This document shows, in pieces, positions 7,181 to 16,354 of a stretch of 64,000 nucleotides of DNA. A model generated the notes under the pieces. It did no database searches. It was given only the letters and a program-made list of their open reading frames with translations, and was not told the DNA's origin. Numbering within the stretch: position 1 is the first letter of the stretch; every line of letters begins with the position of its first letter. The stretch covers positions 1 to 64,000 of the forward strand of contig NZ_NRQT01000007.1 of NCBI RefSeq assembly GCF_004119455.1, in the 5' to 3' direction. Source of the stretch: Chryseobacterium sp. CH25 (lineage in GTDB: Bacteria > Bacteroidota > Bacteroidia > Flavobacteriales > Weeksellaceae). The position numbers and the translations under genes are program-made.

Positions 7181-8274
7181 ATGAACAGAGATCTCTATAT
7201 TGACTTCGCCAAAGGACTGGCTACCCTATCCATTATCTTTATCCATACGGCTTTCTGGTCAGGACAATTTTATATTCCTGCAGAAGTAAGAGTCTTTTCT
7301 CTTGTTTTTGATGTTGCCTTATTTTATGCTTTAAGTGGAATCACTTCCGGAGCTAATATTGAAAAGACTTTTTACAGATTACTCAAACTGCAGATTACTT
7401 ACATGATCTTTGTAACTTTTCTGTTTTTCTTAGACTATTTCTTTAAAGTATTTGGACTCACCTTCTTTTCATTAGAGTGGCTGCAAAGCTTTTACTCAAC
7501 ATTTGGATCAAAATATTCCACCACCAGTATTTCCATCATGCCTCAATGGCAAAACTTAGGCAACTGGTACCTTCATCAGTACACCAATGCTGATACATTT
7601 CCTGTTGTTATGGGAAGCTTCTGGTATTTAAAAGTCTATTATATTCTTACCGTTCTTGGAGTATTAATACTAAGGTTTTTCCCAAGACATATCAATTGGT
7701 TCATTGGACTTTGTATTGGATTAACATTATTATTCAACATCTTCCCGGAATATTATCCAACAGGACAGGTAGGCTACGTAGCCTTTTATATGGCAGTATT
7801 CTTAATCGGAAACAGAATGCGTGGAAAAAAATCCCAACCAAAATTATTCCTGTACTATACTCACTTGTAGCCTTAGCATTAGCATGGATGTTTTGGTATT
7901 ACGGAAATGAAATCTTCTATAAAATCAATAAAAATAAATTCCCACCACAGATTCCTTATATCATTTGGGCACAGTTCTCACTGGTTACATTATTTGTTCT
8001 TTACAACAGATTAAAAATAACCAAGGAAAATTTCATTACTTATATTGGTAAAAATGCTATTTTCTTCTATTTTGCACAGGGAATAAGCTCATCCTTAGTT
8101 TATTTTCTGGTAGTTCCATTGAAAGAAAACATGCCATGGTGGATTTTAATGGTTATCATTTACGTCATTAATATTGCTTTAGCATTTGCTATTTCAGCAG
8201 GATTGAAAAAAGTAGATGCATTAGGATGGAATATTCTTGAGTTCTTAAGAAATAAAACAGCTATTAAAGACTGA
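7181..8274 (+). CDS. Acyltransferase-3-like membrane protein (frameshifted in this sequence)
   Basis: A multi-pass membrane protein of the acyltransferase-3/NodX type, which O-acylates envelope sugars. It opens with MNRDLYIDFAKGLATLSIIFIHTAFW, the usual first helix with R-x-x-x-x-D-x-x-K-G and the catalytic-type His. The frame stops at 7870, and the remaining helices continue in the next frame to 8274. The break lies at the A7 run 7826-7832. Adding one A joins GNRMRGKK to IPTKIIPVLYSLVALA and gives a 364-residue protein of normal length. A sequencing error is more likely than a true pseudogene, given the same defect in essential genes of this window. Confidence 0.75.
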
Positions 8275-8420
8275 TTATCTTATAATATATCCTGGAAAGT
8301 ACAGTATTTATAAATGATTACAGTCTACTGATTACATAAAACCCAACAGAAAGCAAATTCTATCTATCAAGAAGCATTAAATATCTCTAATTTATATTAA
8401 ATTTACAAAAATTTTAAAAC

Positions 8421-8999
8421 ATGTTTAAGTTGAAACTCCCAACCGATCCAAGGTGGGCAAACATTGCAGAAGGAAACATCGAAGAAATTTTAACAGACCA
8501 TGCCTGGTGTGAGCAAAAAGCAGCCACCAATGCCATTGGTTTAATCACTATGCTTCCTGAATATCCGGAGATTGTTACAGAACTTCTAGCTATTGCCCAG
8601 GAAGAACTGGATCATTTTAACCAGGTTCATGAGATCATTAAAAAGAGAGGTTATAAGTTTGGAAGAGCAAGAAAAGATGATTATGTGAACGAACTGTCCA
8701 AATTTATCATCCAGGGAAGCAGAGAAGATCTTATTGTAGACAAAATGCTTTTTGCTGCGATGATTGAAGCAAGAAGTTGTGAAAGATTCAAGGTTCTTAC
8801 TGAAAACATCAAAGATGAAGAACTTAAAGTCTTCTATAAAGAACTTATGATTTCTGAAGCAAACCATTATACAACCTTCATTGGATTTGCAAGACAGCTT
8901 GGAGATCCAGAAAAAGTAAATGAAAGATGGGATGCATGGTTAGAATATGAAGCCAGTATCATTAAATCTTACGGAAATAAAGAAACTATCCACGGATAA
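8421..8999 (+). CDS. miaE: tRNA-(ms2io6A)-hydroxylase MiaE
   Basis: A 192-residue ferritin-like diiron enzyme that hydroxylates the isopentenyl side chain of ms2i6A37 in tRNA. The family pattern is clear: DHAWCEQKAATNA near residue 27, EELDHFNQVHEII (E-x-x-H ligands), then MIEARSCERFKVL and SEANHYTTFI with the second E/H set. Its length matches the short MiaE class. The next gene begins 25 nt later and may be co-transcribed. Confidence 0.93.
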   Translation: MFKLKLPTDPRWANIAEGNIEEILTDHAWCEQKAATNAIGLITMLPEYPEIVTELLAIAQEELDHFNQVHEIIKKRGYKFGRARKDDYVNELSKFIIQGSREDLIVDKMLFAAMIEARSCERFKVLTENIKDEELKVFYKELMISEANHYTTFIGFARQLGDPEKVNERWDAWLEYEASIIKSYGNKETIHG

Positions 9000-9024
9000 A
9001 ATATAAAACAGTAAAGAAGAAACC

Positions 9025-9642
9025 TTGAAGAAGCCAAGCTTTGAAAATATTGCCAATCTATTCCTGAAGAATTTTTTTCAGGGACTGGTTATTATTGGAC
9101 CAATAGGACTGACAATTTTTGTAATCTGGTATATTGTAAGTGCAATAGACAACCTTGTCCCTTCACTTGCCAAACAGATTCCGGGGCTTGTTTTCGTTTC
9201 AATTATATTACTTACGGCTATTTTGGGTTATCTGGGTAATAAGTTTGTAGTGGGAAGATTCTTTTTCGACACTATGGACAGCTTACTGGAAAAAACACCT
9301 GGAGTAAAGCATATTTATACTCCTACCAAGGACGTTATGTCCTCATTTGTGGGCGACAAGAAAAAATTCAACGATCCTGTATGGGTAAAAACCAATGAAA
9401 ATCCGGAGATCTGGAGAATTGGTTTTTTAACCCAAAAAGAAATGTCGGACGTTGACAAGCATAATTACGTTGCGGTATATTTACCCCATTCCTATGCAAT
9501 TTCGGGCTGGGTAATTGTTACTGAAGAAAAAAACATCAAACCTGTAGTGGGTATGACTGCAGCTTCTGCTATGAAGTTTGCGGTAAGCGGCGGTGTAGCC
9601 GGATTCCATTCTGATGAAAATATATTTAAAGCTCCGGAATAA
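9025..9642 (+). CDS. DUF502 family membrane protein
   Basis: A 205-residue protein of the DUF502 family. The start is TTG at 9025 (MKKPSFENIANLFLKNFFQG). No ATG lies near the conserved N-terminus and an AG-rich stretch precedes it. Two transmembrane helices lie at about residues 18-40 (LVIIGPIGLTIFVIWYIVSA) and 55-75, followed by a cytoplasmic domain containing TPGVKHIYTPTKDV and the closing YLPHSYAISGWVIVTEEKNI block. Its function is unknown. It follows miaE closely. Confidence 0.85.
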   Translation: MKKPSFENIANLFLKNFFQGLVIIGPIGLTIFVIWYIVSAIDNLVPSLAKQIPGLVFVSIILLTAILGYLGNKFVVGRFFFDTMDSLLEKTPGVKHIYTPTKDVMSSFVGDKKKFNDPVWVKTNENPEIWRIGFLTQKEMSDVDKHNYVAVYLPHSYAISGWVIVTEEKNIKPVVGMTAASAMKFAVSGGVAGFHSDENIFKAPE

Positions 9643-9734
9643 CTCCTGTTCCACTTTAGATGTACATTGATGAATTTGAAAATTATTTTCAAACAGATTT
9701 TTCTTTTACACACAATTTAAAAACATACCAACCC

Positions 9735-11110
9735 ATGAATTTACCGTACGCGGAACCTTTCCGCATTAAAATGGTGGAAGAAATCTACCAATCCACAAGA
9801 GCTGAAAGAGAACAATGGCTTAAAGAAGCTAATTATAATCTCTTCAATTTAAAATCTTCACAAGTTTTTATCGATCTTTAACCGATTCCGGAACCGGTGC
9901 CATGTCTGACAGACAATGGGGAGCATTGATGACCGGAGACGAAAGCTATGCAGGTTCACGTTCTTTTGAACAACTGCAGAACAGTGTTGAAAAAATTACC
10001 GGATTCAAATATCTGTTACCTACTCACCAGGGAAGAGCTGCTGAAAATGTACTTTTTTCCGTATTGGTGAAGGAAGGAAATGTAGTTCCCGGAAATTCGC
10101 ATTTCGATACTACAAAGGGACACATCGAGTTTAGAAAGGCTCATGCCATAGACTGTACCATTGATGAAGCTTTTGATATTAATAATCCACATCCTTTCAA
10201 GGGGAATATCAACCTTGAAAAGCTGGAAGCAATTTATAAAAGTCATCCTAAAGAAAACATCCCTTTCTGTCTGATTACCATTACCTGTAATTCTTCTGGA
10301 GGACAGCCTGTTTCTCTGGAAAACATGAAAGCTGTAAAAGCCCTTTCTGATCAATATGGAATTCCTGTATTCTTTGATTCTGCAAGGTTTGCAGAGAATG
10401 CTTATTTTATTAAGAAAAGAGAGCAGGGCCAGGAAAACAGAACCATCAAAGAGATCTGCAAAGAAATTTTCTCTTATGGTGACGGAATGACAATGAGTTC
10501 TAAAAAAGATGGATTAGTAAATATCGGTGGTTTTATCGCCTTAAATAATGAAGAAGTCTTTAGAAAAGCTTCTAATTTTACAATTATCTATGAAGGATTC
10601 ATTACCTATGGTGGAATGGCCGGAAGAGATATGGCTGCATTAGCTGTAGGTCTTGATGAAGCTACAGAATTTGCTTATCTGGAAAGCAGGATTTCTCAGG
10701 TAGAATATCTTGGAAATAAATTAATTGAATACGGAATTCCGGTACAGAAACCCATTGGAGGGCATGCTGTATTCATTGATTCTTTAAATTTCCTTCCTAA
10801 TGTTACCCGTGAGGAATATCCTGCACAGACTCTAGGTCTTGAAATTTATAAGGAAGCAGGGATCAGAACTGTAGAGATCGGCACTTTACTGGCAGACAGA
10901 GATCCGGAAACAAGACAAAACCGCTATCCAAAACTGGAACTGGTACGCCTTGCAATCCCTAGAAGAACATATACCAACAATCATATGGATTATATTGCTG
11001 CAGCTATAAAGAATGTATATGAAAGACGCGAAGAAATCGCAAAAGGATATAAAATTACCTGGGAACCGGAAATATTAAGACATTTTACAGTACAGCTTGA
11101 AAAAGCATAA
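9735..11110 (+). CDS. tnaA: Tryptophanase (frameshifted in this sequence)
   Basis: A PLP enzyme splitting L-tryptophan to indole, pyruvate and ammonia. The N-terminal part ([20 protein letters not shown], start 9735) runs to a premature TAA at 9880. The rest continues in the next frame from 9902. Adding one T to the T3 run at 9877-9879 restores [16 protein letters not shown], the invariant family sequence, and gives 458 residues. Other family marks are [35 protein letters not shown], the PLP-lysine segment MSSKKD, and the C-terminal [14 protein letters not shown]. It is probably functional with a base-call error. Indole production is a known trait of this genus. Confidence 0.92.
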
Positions 11111-11120
11111 AATAACAACA

Positions 11121-11147
11121 AAACCGGAATTCATTTCCGGTTTTTTT
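11121..11147 (+). terminator. tnaA terminator
   Basis: Stem AACCGGAA/TTCCGGTT with a short loop, followed by a T7 run, 11 nt after the tnaA stop. Confidence 0.88.
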
Positions 11148-11286
11148 ATGCAGTTTATTAATAAATCAGATATTTCTCTCAAAACATCGCCTTCATCCTA
11201 TTATATTTCTTATGCTTTTCGTTTTATTTTTCAAAAATCAAGAATCAAATTAATTTATTTTTTAAAAATAATGAATGATTTTAATT

Positions 11287-11294
11287 TACTTTTG
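11287..11294 (+). promoter_or_regulatory. -7 promoter element of the monooxygenase-aminotransferase pair
   Basis: TACTTTTG, about 65 nt upstream of the monooxygenase ATG, in an AT-rich region. No clear -33 TTG is seen. Confidence 0.5.
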
Positions 11295-11359
11295 TACTCA
11301 CAAAAAAACAGACCGAAAAGTATTTAAACACCAACCTGAAAAAAACCATTATTCCGAAC

Positions 11360-12436
11360 ATGAACAAAATTGCTGTCGTGGGCGCTGGTATTTCCGGCTT
11401 AAGCATGGCGAATTATCTCGAAAAACACAATATTGATTACCACATTTACGAAAGAAGGAAAAAGGAAGATCTGGCAGGCCATGGATTTCTTATTCCGCAG
11501 GAAGGCATTGAGTATCTTACCCAAATCATAGATACAGCTCTCCTTTTTGAACACGGAAGTTTTCTGAAAAAATATATCCAATACTCCCATACAGGAAAAA
11601 AACTTGCAGAAAAGGACCTCAACAATGTATTTGCTATTTCCAGGCAGGCACTCATTCAACTTTTGTCCGGAAATATATCTTCTGAAAAAATATCATATAA
11701 TACAGCTATAATTTCTTCTGATATAGAAAAAGGAAAACCGAAACACTCTGACGGAACAGATATAGAAGCTGACGTAATTATTGTTTCGGATGGTTCTAAA
11801 AGCCGCATCAGAAGATCTCTTTTCAAGGATGAAAAAATGAGACAGGTACAGGAAAATGAGGTTGTAAACATTATTCAGAATGAAGAAATAGCAGCTTCTA
11901 TTGAAAATGATTTCATAAAATTCCATCATGATCAGGGCGGACTTACTTTTGGAATTCTCAAACTTTCTCACGATACTATTCTTTGGTATTCTCAGTTTGA
12001 CAATGAAAAATATAAAATCAACGAGTGCACGTCAGACAACCTGAAGAAATATATGCTTGATGTTTTTGCAGACTGGTACCCCTTGGTTCCTTCAATTATC
12101 CAAAAATCAAGTTATGAACATGTACATTTATGGTGTGTTTATGAGCTGGAAGAACTTAACCCTTTTTACAAAGACAATATAGCATTTATAGGCGATGCAG
12201 CACATCCGCTCATTCCTTTTACAAGCCAGGGAGTCACCTCAGCATTAAAAGACTCCTATACACTGACGAAATATCTAGTTGAGGAACAAACTTTTTCAGA
12301 AGCTTTTCAAAAATATGAAGCAGAAAGAAAGCCTGAGATTGAAACCCATATCAATAATGGAAGAATATTATTGAATCAATTCCTTCTCCCGACAGACCAA
12401 CAGACAGACAATATTTTACCCATATCCTATAAATAA
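11360..12436 (+). CDS. FAD-dependent monooxygenase
   Basis: A 358-residue class A flavoprotein hydroxylase. It has an N-terminal Rossmann fold GAGISGLSMANYL with the E-rich strand HIYERR binding FAD ribose, a middle DG-type segment (VIIVSDGSKSRIRRS), and the second FAD motif FIGDAAHPLIPFTSQGV near residue 275. It is related to UbiH/kynurenine- or aromatic-hydroxylases, but substrate specificity cannot be read. It stops 2 nt before the aminotransferase gene, so the two form an operon. Its neighbour tnaA (indole producer) makes an indole- or tryptophan-related substrate conceivable; that is inference only. Confidence 0.85.
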   Translation: MNKIAVVGAGISGLSMANYLEKHNIDYHIYERRKKEDLAGHGFLIPQEGIEYLTQIIDTALLFEHGSFLKKYIQYSHTGKKLAEKDLNNVFAISRQALIQLLSGNISSEKISYNTAIISSDIEKGKPKHSDGTDIEADVIIVSDGSKSRIRRSLFKDEKMRQVQENEVVNIIQNEEIAASIENDFIKFHHDQGGLTFGILKLSHDTILWYSQFDNEKYKINECTSDNLKKYMLDVFADWYPLVPSIIQKSSYEHVHLWCVYELEELNPFYKDNIAFIGDAAHPLIPFTSQGVTSALKDSYTLTKYLVEEQTFSEAFQKYEAERKPEIETHINNGRILLNQFLLPTDQQTDNILPISYK

Positions 12437-12438
12437 AT

Positions 12439-13596
12439 ATGTTTACCAATAACGATATCAATTTTGAAGCTCTAAAAAGAAAAGCCTATAACGGAAGATG
12501 GGCAACACTGGAAGAGGGAATTATCCCTTTAACAGCTGCCGACCCTGACTTTAGAACCGCTCCTGAAATAGAGCAGGGAATCATAGAATACATAAAAGAC
12601 GGTTATCTGAGCTACGGCCCATTCTCTGGGCTTCCTGAATTTAAGAAAAGTGTTGCAGATCATTTTAATCAGGAAAAGCATGGAAGTTTTTCATCTGAAA
12701 ACGTTCTGGCCGTTAACAGTGCCGCACAGGGAATGTTTCTGATCGCCAAATATGTTTTAAAACCTGGTGATGAAGCGATCATTCTGGATCCTGTAGATTT
12801 TTTATTTAAGAAATCTGTAGAAACGGCTGGTGGAGCAGTGAAACTATGCCCTGTAAATACTCAAACCGGAGAGATTGATTTTGAAAAATTGGTTTCTTTA
12901 ATCAATCCCAAGACAAAACTGATCAGTATCTGTAATCCGCATAATCCGCTTGGTAAAGTATATTCCAAAGAGGTTTTAAAAAAGGTTTCCGAGATTGCTT
13001 CAGCTCATGATTTATGGGTAATGAGTGATGAGATTTGGAGTGATATTATTTATGATAACAGAGATTTCTATACTTATTCATCGGTATCTGAAGAAGCCAA
13101 AAGAAAAAGTTTTACGGTTTATGGATTTTCGAAGTCTTTTGGAATTGCTGGACTAAGAATTGGCGCTGTTCTATGTAACGATCAGGAAATCTTAGAAGAT
13201 TTTACAGAGAAATCCAATTTCAATTCTACTATAGAAGGTGTTTCCACTCTATCACAAATTGCTGGAAGTGTGGCACTGGAAAAAGCGAAACCTTGGTACA
13301 GAGAATTTTTAAATCATCTACAGCAAAACAGGGATCTGGCCTTTCAGCTTCTGAACGGATCAGGGCTTGTAACACCTAATCTTCCTGAAGCTACTTTTGT
13401 ATTATTTCCGAAGATTGAAAATGGAATGTCAAGCGACCAATTTGCCCAACATGTTCTGCAACACGGAAAAGTAGCGATTGTTCCCGGTTCAGAAAGGTGG
13501 TTTGGAAAAGGAGCTGAGGGACACATCAGAATATGCTTCTCTACTTCACAGGAAATTCTTGAAGAAGGACTTAAAAGAATCATTAACAGCTTTTAA
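12439..13596 (+). CDS. MalY/PatB-type PLP-dependent aminotransferase
   Basis: A 385-residue fold-type I PLP enzyme of the MalY/PatB group (aminotransferases and cystathionine beta-lyases). Visible marks are RWATLEEGIIPLTAADPDFRTAPE at the N-terminus, SYGPFSGLPEFKKSV, the CNPHNPLGKVYS asparagine loop, MSDEIWSDIIYD, the PLP-lysine segment YGFSKSFGIAGLRIG, and the C-terminal RICFSTS arginine. It starts 2 nt after the monooxygenase. The substrate is unknown, whether C-S lyase or amino acid aminotransferase. Confidence 0.87.
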   Translation: MFTNNDINFEALKRKAYNGRWATLEEGIIPLTAADPDFRTAPEIEQGIIEYIKDGYLSYGPFSGLPEFKKSVADHFNQEKHGSFSSENVLAVNSAAQGMFLIAKYVLKPGDEAIILDPVDFLFKKSVETAGGAVKLCPVNTQTGEIDFEKLVSLINPKTKLISICNPHNPLGKVYSKEVLKKVSEIASAHDLWVMSDEIWSDIIYDNRDFYTYSSVSEEAKRKSFTVYGFSKSFGIAGLRIGAVLCNDQEILEDFTEKSNFNSTIEGVSTLSQIAGSVALEKAKPWYREFLNHLQQNRDLAFQLLNGSGLVTPNLPEATFVLFPKIENGMSSDQFAQHVLQHGKVAIVPGSERWFGKGAEGHIRICFSTSQEILEEGLKRIINSF

Positions 13597-13718
13597 GATT
13601 AAAATTTTTCGTTAAATTAAATATTTTAACTATTATTTTACTTTCATTTGAGATAAACAATATTAAATTAAGACATTCATAACAAATATTTAATTTAAGT
13701 ATTGATTTAAAAATAAAT

Positions 13719-13758
13719 ATTGATAATTTTGAGTTATCCATCACTCAAAATTATCAAT
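13719..13758 (+). promoter_or_regulatory. Perfect 16-bp inverted repeat over promoter and start of TonB receptor gene
   Basis: Arms ATTGATAATTTTGAGT (13719-13734) and ACTCAAAATTATCAAT (13743-13758) are perfect reverse complements separated by 8 nt. The left arm contains the -7 element TAATTTTG (13724-13731), with a TTG 19 nt upstream at 13702-13704. The right arm abuts the ATG at 13759. The layout suits an operator for a dimeric repressor, or an RNA hairpin masking the start if transcription begins further upstream. Confidence 0.75.
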
Positions 13759-16197
13759 ATGAAGATAAAATACATAAGCGTCATTTTTCTCACAGCATCT
13801 TCTCTGTCTTACGCTCAGCAGATAAAAGATACGCTGGCAAAAGAATCAAAAATAGACGAGGTTGCCATTACCGGAAGCCGGAACAAGAAAAGAACCGTTA
13901 TTAATACCCCCGTTCCCATTGATGTTATAGATATCAAACAGGTAAGCCAGTCTACGGGGCAGGTGGAAGTGAATCAGCTACTGCAGTTTTCTGCTCCTTC
14001 CTTTAATTCTAACAAACAATCAGGATCTGATGGAGCTGATGCAGTAGACCCGGCTACCTTAAGAGGGCTCGGCCCGGATCAGACTCTTTTGCTCCTTAAC
14101 GGAAAAAGATATCATCAATCTTCATTGATTAACCTTTTTGGAACCAAAGGAAGAGGAAATACCGGATACGATATGAATACAATTCCTATTGGAGCCATTA
14201 AACGTGTAGAAGTACTTCGTGACGGAGCTTCGGCTCAATATGGTTCGGATGCTATTGCCGGGGTAATCAATGTTATCCTTAATGACCGTGACAAAGGTTT
14301 TGAAGGGAATGCTTTCTATGGAATGAACCTTTTTAAAAGTCCGGGAGATAAGGATGTGGTTTCAGATCATAAGGTAGATGGAATTACGTTTGATTTCAGT
14401 GGAAATCTGGGAACAAAGATTGGAAATAAAGGTGGTTTCGGAAATTTCACTGCAGAATTTGTCAACAAGGATTACGCCATCAGAAATGCAAATCCTGATC
14501 TGTACAATGCACCAAGACAACGTTTCGGAGATGCTAAGGCTCAAAATGTTTATTTCTTCGGAAATATTGAACTTCCATTAACCGATGGGCTGAAGTTTTA
14601 TTCCCGCCAGGGCTTCTCACACAGAAATACCAAAGCTTATGCATGGACAAGAACCCCTGAAGCCAATGGTAATATCCCTGAAATCTATCCGATGGGGTTT
14701 GATCCTATTGAAGATACCAGCATCACTGATTTTACCTTTGATAACGGTTTAAAATTCAAAGTAGCCAATTGGGATGTAGACTTTTATAATGCGTTTGGAA
14801 ATAACCGGTTCACTTATGATATTACCAATACGGTTAACGCAACTTTAGGACCTAAATCTCCGACTCAATTTTATGCAGGTGGGCATTCATTGCTACAAAA
14901 TACAACAGGCTTTAATGCTGTAAGACAGTTTAAGGTCCTTGAGGGATTGAATATTGCCTTTGGGTCCGAATTCAGATATGAAAAATTCAATATCATTAAA
15001 GGTGAAGAAGCTTCCTATACAATGTATGACATCAATGGAAATCCTGTAACCCCTAATACTCCAGATAATTTACTGGTGACCAACCCTCTTGCTGATCCAA
15101 ATGACAATATAAGACCGGGAGGTTCGCAGGGATTCCCTGGCTATTCTACAGACATTGGTAAAAACAGGAACAATTTTGCAGCTTATGTAGATACAGAACT
15201 GGACATTACTAAAAACTGGATGATCAGTATAGCCGGAAGATTCGAGAATTACAATGATTTCGGAAGCACTTTAAACGGTAAGTTTGCCACCCGATATGCC
15301 TTTACTCCACAATTTGCATTCCGTGGATCTGTCTCTACAGGATTCAGAGCCCCTTCTCTTGCACAGAAGTATTACAGCCAGCAGTTCACGAACTTCCAGG
15401 GCGGTAAATTGGTTACCATTCAGCTGGCTTCAAATGACAGCGATCTCGCCAACAGACTGGGTATTGAACAGCTAAAACAGGAGACTTCTGTAAACGGAAG
15501 CGCTGGATTTACTTTTAACACAGGGAAATTCACTGCAACAATTGATGGATACTATATCAGAGTAAAAAACAGAATTGTTCTGACAGGAAACTTTTCTAGA
15601 GACGACCTTCCTACCGATGTTCAGGCTGACTATCCTTATATTGACCAGGCTCAATTCTTTTCCAATGCCATTGATACCAAGACTAAAGGGATTGATGTTA
15701 TTTTAAGTTACAGCGAAAATTTAGGCTCAGGAAAATTAACGGCAACATTAGCCGGAAACTATAATGATATGGAAATTACCAAAGTTAATACTTCACCCAA
15801 ATTACAAGGTAAAGAAGATGTCTATTTAAGTCTCAGAGAAAGAGCCTTTATCCTTGCTTCCGCTCCTAAAACCAAGATTAACCTCAACCTCAACTATAAA
15901 ATCAAAAAGTTCAATGCAAATCTTCAGCTGGTAAGGTTTGATAAGGTTACCTTAATTGGATATGATGATGCAGAGCAGGTTTACAATCCTAAAGTAACAA
16001 CAGATATCTCTTTTGGATATGAGATTTCAAACAACCTCAACTTTACTTTGGGAAGCAAAAATATCTTCAACAGATATCCAACCTTACAAAAAACACAGGT
16101 AAGTGAAGGAAATACAGAAGCCGGGGGAATTTTTGATCCGGTACAGATGGGATTTGCAGGAAGACAGGTTTTTGCCAGACTTAATTTTAAGTTTTAA
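13759..16197 (+). CDS. TonB-dependent outer membrane receptor
   Basis: A 812-residue receptor starting at ATG 13759 (MKIKYISVIFLTASSLSYAQ signal peptide); an upstream in-frame TTG sits inside the -7 promoter element and is rejected. It has a TonB-box-like IDEVAITGSR, a plug domain with TLRGLGPDQTLLLLNGKRYH and VEVLRDGASAQYGSDAIAGVINVIL, then a 22-strand-type barrel ending in aromatic FKF. There is no N-terminal carboxypeptidase-like domain and no SusD partner, so the ligand is probably not a SusCD glycan. The adjacent tryptophan/aromatic genes give no firm clue. Expression should be controlled by the inverted repeat immediately upstream. Confidence 0.92.
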   Translation: MKIKYISVIFLTASSLSYAQQIKDTLAKESKIDEVAITGSRNKKRTVINTPVPIDVIDIKQVSQSTGQVEVNQLLQFSAPSFNSNKQSGSDGADAVDPATLRGLGPDQTLLLLNGKRYHQSSLINLFGTKGRGNTGYDMNTIPIGAIKRVEVLRDGASAQYGSDAIAGVINVILNDRDKGFEGNAFYGMNLFKSPGDKDVVSDHKVDGITFDFSGNLGTKIGNKGGFGNFTAEFVNKDYAIRNANPDLYNAPRQRFGDAKAQNVYFFGNIELPLTDGLKFYSRQGFSHRNTKAYAWTRTPEANGNIPEIYPMGFDPIEDTSITDFTFDNGLKFKVANWDVDFYNAFGNNRFTYDITNTVNATLGPKSPTQFYAGGHSLLQNTTGFNAVRQFKVLEGLNIAFGSEFRYEKFNIIKGEEASYTMYDINGNPVTPNTPDNLLVTNPLADPNDNIRPGGSQGFPGYSTDIGKNRNNFAAYVDTELDITKNWMISIAGRFENYNDFGSTLNGKFATRYAFTPQFAFRGSVSTGFRAPSLAQKYYSQQFTNFQGGKLVTIQLASNDSDLANRLGIEQLKQETSVNGSAGFTFNTGKFTATIDGYYIRVKNRIVLTGNFSRDDLPTDVQADYPYIDQAQFFSNAIDTKTKGIDVILSYSENLGSGKLTATLAGNYNDMEITKVNTSPKLQGKEDVYLSLRERAFILASAPKTKINLNLNYKIKKFNANLQLVRFDKVTLIGYDDAEQVYNPKVTTDISFGYEISNNLNFTLGSKNIFNRYPTLQKTQVSEGNTEAGGIFDPVQMGFAGRQVFARLNFKF

Positions 16198-16199
16198 TA

Positions 16200-16318
16200 A
16201 GGTCGGAAGCTGGAAGCTCCTAGCTACCATACAATCATTTAAAATTCCTTTAATCAGAGGTGAGAATTTTATTTATAATGGCTGCAATAACTTCTCTCTT
16301 CCAGCCTCCAGCTTCCAT
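16200..16318. repeat. Inverted pair of GGAAGCTGGAAGC-type repeats
   Basis: ggaagctggaagctcc near 16203 and ccagcctccagcttcc near 16300 are imperfect inverted copies. They flank about 80 bases without a gene between two convergent genes. This looks like a dispersed intergenic repeat; no transposase is associated. Confidence 0.5.
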
Positions 16319-16354
16319 AAAAACGTCTGCTGAAAATTTTCAGTAGACGTTTTT
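16319..16354. terminator. Bidirectional terminator
   Basis: A near-perfect palindrome, AACGTCTGCTGAAAA/TTTTCAGTAGACGTT with flanking A and T runs, between the convergent TonB receptor and sugar dehydrogenase genes. It abuts the latter's stop. Confidence 0.88.

Noticed and set aside
16200-16318. IS element ends
   Set aside because: The inverted GGAAGCTGG-type copies enclose only ~80 bases with no transposase and no target duplication.
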